Positions 63,557-64,000 of a stretch of DNA of 64,000 nt are shown here, piece after piece. Positions within the stretch are counted from its first letter, which is position 1, and the number at the start of each line of letters is the position of its first letter. The notes under the pieces were generated by a model. The model was not told the origin of the DNA. It saw nothing but the letters and a program-made list of their open reading frames with translations, and ran no database searches. The DNA is from Lentisalinibacter sediminis (GTDB lineage Bacteria > Pseudomonadota > Gammaproteobacteria > Steroidobacterales > Woeseiaceae): positions 434,001 to 498,000 of the forward strand of contig NZ_JAPDRF010000003.1 in the NCBI RefSeq assembly GCF_040706615.1, written 5' to 3'. The translations under genes were made by a program, and so were the position numbers.

Positions 63557-64000
63557 TCATTCGCGCAGCAGCGTGCGGACCTGGTCCAGGTAGTACTCTT
63601 CGTAGCCGGGCTTGTAGCCGTAGTGCGTGTAGCGGACGACGCCTTCGCGATCGAGGATAACGGTGACCGGCATCGCCTCCACCCGATACAGCTCGCTCAC
63701 TTCCTTGCGGTCGTCGAACAGCACCGGAAAGCTGATGCCGAGTTCCTCGGCCATCTCCATGGCACGGCGCGGGTCGTCGTCGATGTTTACGCCGAGCAGC
63801 TGGAAGCCCACCCGCTCGTAGCGGTCGTAGAGTTCGTCGAGCAGCGGCATCTCCTGGCGGCACGGTCCGCACCAGGTAGCCCAGAAGTTGATCATCACGA
63901 CCTCGCCCCGGTATTCGGAGAGGCGCAGGTTCTCGCCGTCCAGACTCGTCAGGGCGAAATCGGGCGCCTGCTGGCCGTCGAGCGCGCCCTTGCTGGCCAG
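63557..64000 (-). CDS. TlpA-like thioredoxin-fold disulfide reductase (5' end outside window)
   Basis: 148 visible codons, open at the right edge. APDFALTSLDGENLRLSEY and then INFWATWCGPCRQEMPLLDE give the TlpA/ResA fold with the CGPC redox pair; MPVTVILDREGVVRY has the cis-Pro. It keeps periplasmic cysteines reduced or repairs disulfides. The signal or anchor is beyond the window. First visible gene of the ten-gene - strand cluster. Confidence 0.93.
   Translation of the reverse strand: MASKGALDGQQAPDFALTSLDGENLRLSEYRGEVVMINFWATWCGPCRQEMPLLDELYDRYERVGFQLLGVNIDDDPRRAMEMAEELGISFPVLFDDRKEVSELYRVEAMPVTVILDREGVVRYTHYGYKPGYEEYYLDQVRTLLRE

Overview
The window is a GC-rich stretch (by eye about two-thirds G+C) of bacterial chromosome, densely packed and with many 4-bp stop/start overlaps. 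TonB-dependent receptors, an ExbB/ExbD/TonB set, an uridylylatable GlnK, a Blc lipocalin, MltB- and MipA-type envelope proteins and many CoA-thioester enzymes point to a Gram-negative, most likely a heterotrophic gammaproteobacterium that lives on lipids or isoprenoids. I cannot place it more precisely from sequence alone. I saw no rRNA, tRNA, CRISPR array, insertion sequence or prophage.

Layout. 1-4.2 kb: the 3' part of an Oar-type TonB receptor with a clean terminator, then an MltB-family lytic transglycosylase. 4.25-12.3 kb (- strand): one operon of seven genes, read in order as TetR, thiolase, FadB/FadJ-like fusion, enoyl-CoA hydratase/isomerase, acyl-CoA dehydrogenase, SDR and alpha-methylacyl-CoA racemase. 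It is divergent from a cytochrome P450 across a compact two-way promoter. Together these suggest oxidation and beta-oxidation of methyl-branched chains (inference). 13.8-14.25 kb is a gene graveyard with pieces of a VOC protein and a cyclase-family protein. 14.4-20 kb holds unlinked singletons: a secreted protein of unknown function, Blc, a serine hydrolase, a GNAT, an MscS channel and an SDR.

20-27.8 kb: an operon led by a fused isobutyryl-CoA mutase/GTPase (icmF) with a crotonase, a thioesterase and an SDR, divergent from an acyl-CoA ligase coupled to a TetR regulator and a MipA/OmpV protein. 28.7-33.8 kb: small envelope proteins, a crotonase, a YceI-like lipoprotein and a quinohemoprotein (PQQ plus haem c) alcohol dehydrogenase. 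33.8-42 kb: a second CoA cluster with a MaoC hydratase, a crotonase, an LvaA/ACAD10-11-like kinase, an HSDL2-like SDR and alpha/beta hydrolases, then SMP-30, a Rieske ferredoxin and a CaiB CoA-transferase. 42-46.7 kb: Nudix, HDOD, nitroreductase, 2Fe-2S ferredoxin, MBL-fold and GlnK genes. 47-49.4 kb: a second TonB receptor with its own terminator.

49.5-54.4 kb is the most intriguing part. Six genes overlap head to tail: a DUF2064 GT-A enzyme, a TVP38/DedA membrane protein, a flavin disulfide oxidoreductase, a TIGR04283-like glycosyltransferase, a small unknown protein and a radical SAM enzyme. A near-perfect palindrome lies just upstream, and a large inverted REP-like repeat closes the 3' end. 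A second copy of that repeat's arm forms the stop region of the mltB-like gene at 4.2 kb. 54.5-64 kb (- strand) is a ten-gene TlpA-unknown-TPR-TPR-TPR-unknown-ExbB-ExbD-ExbD-TonB cluster, probably a dedicated energy-transduction machine in the envelope.
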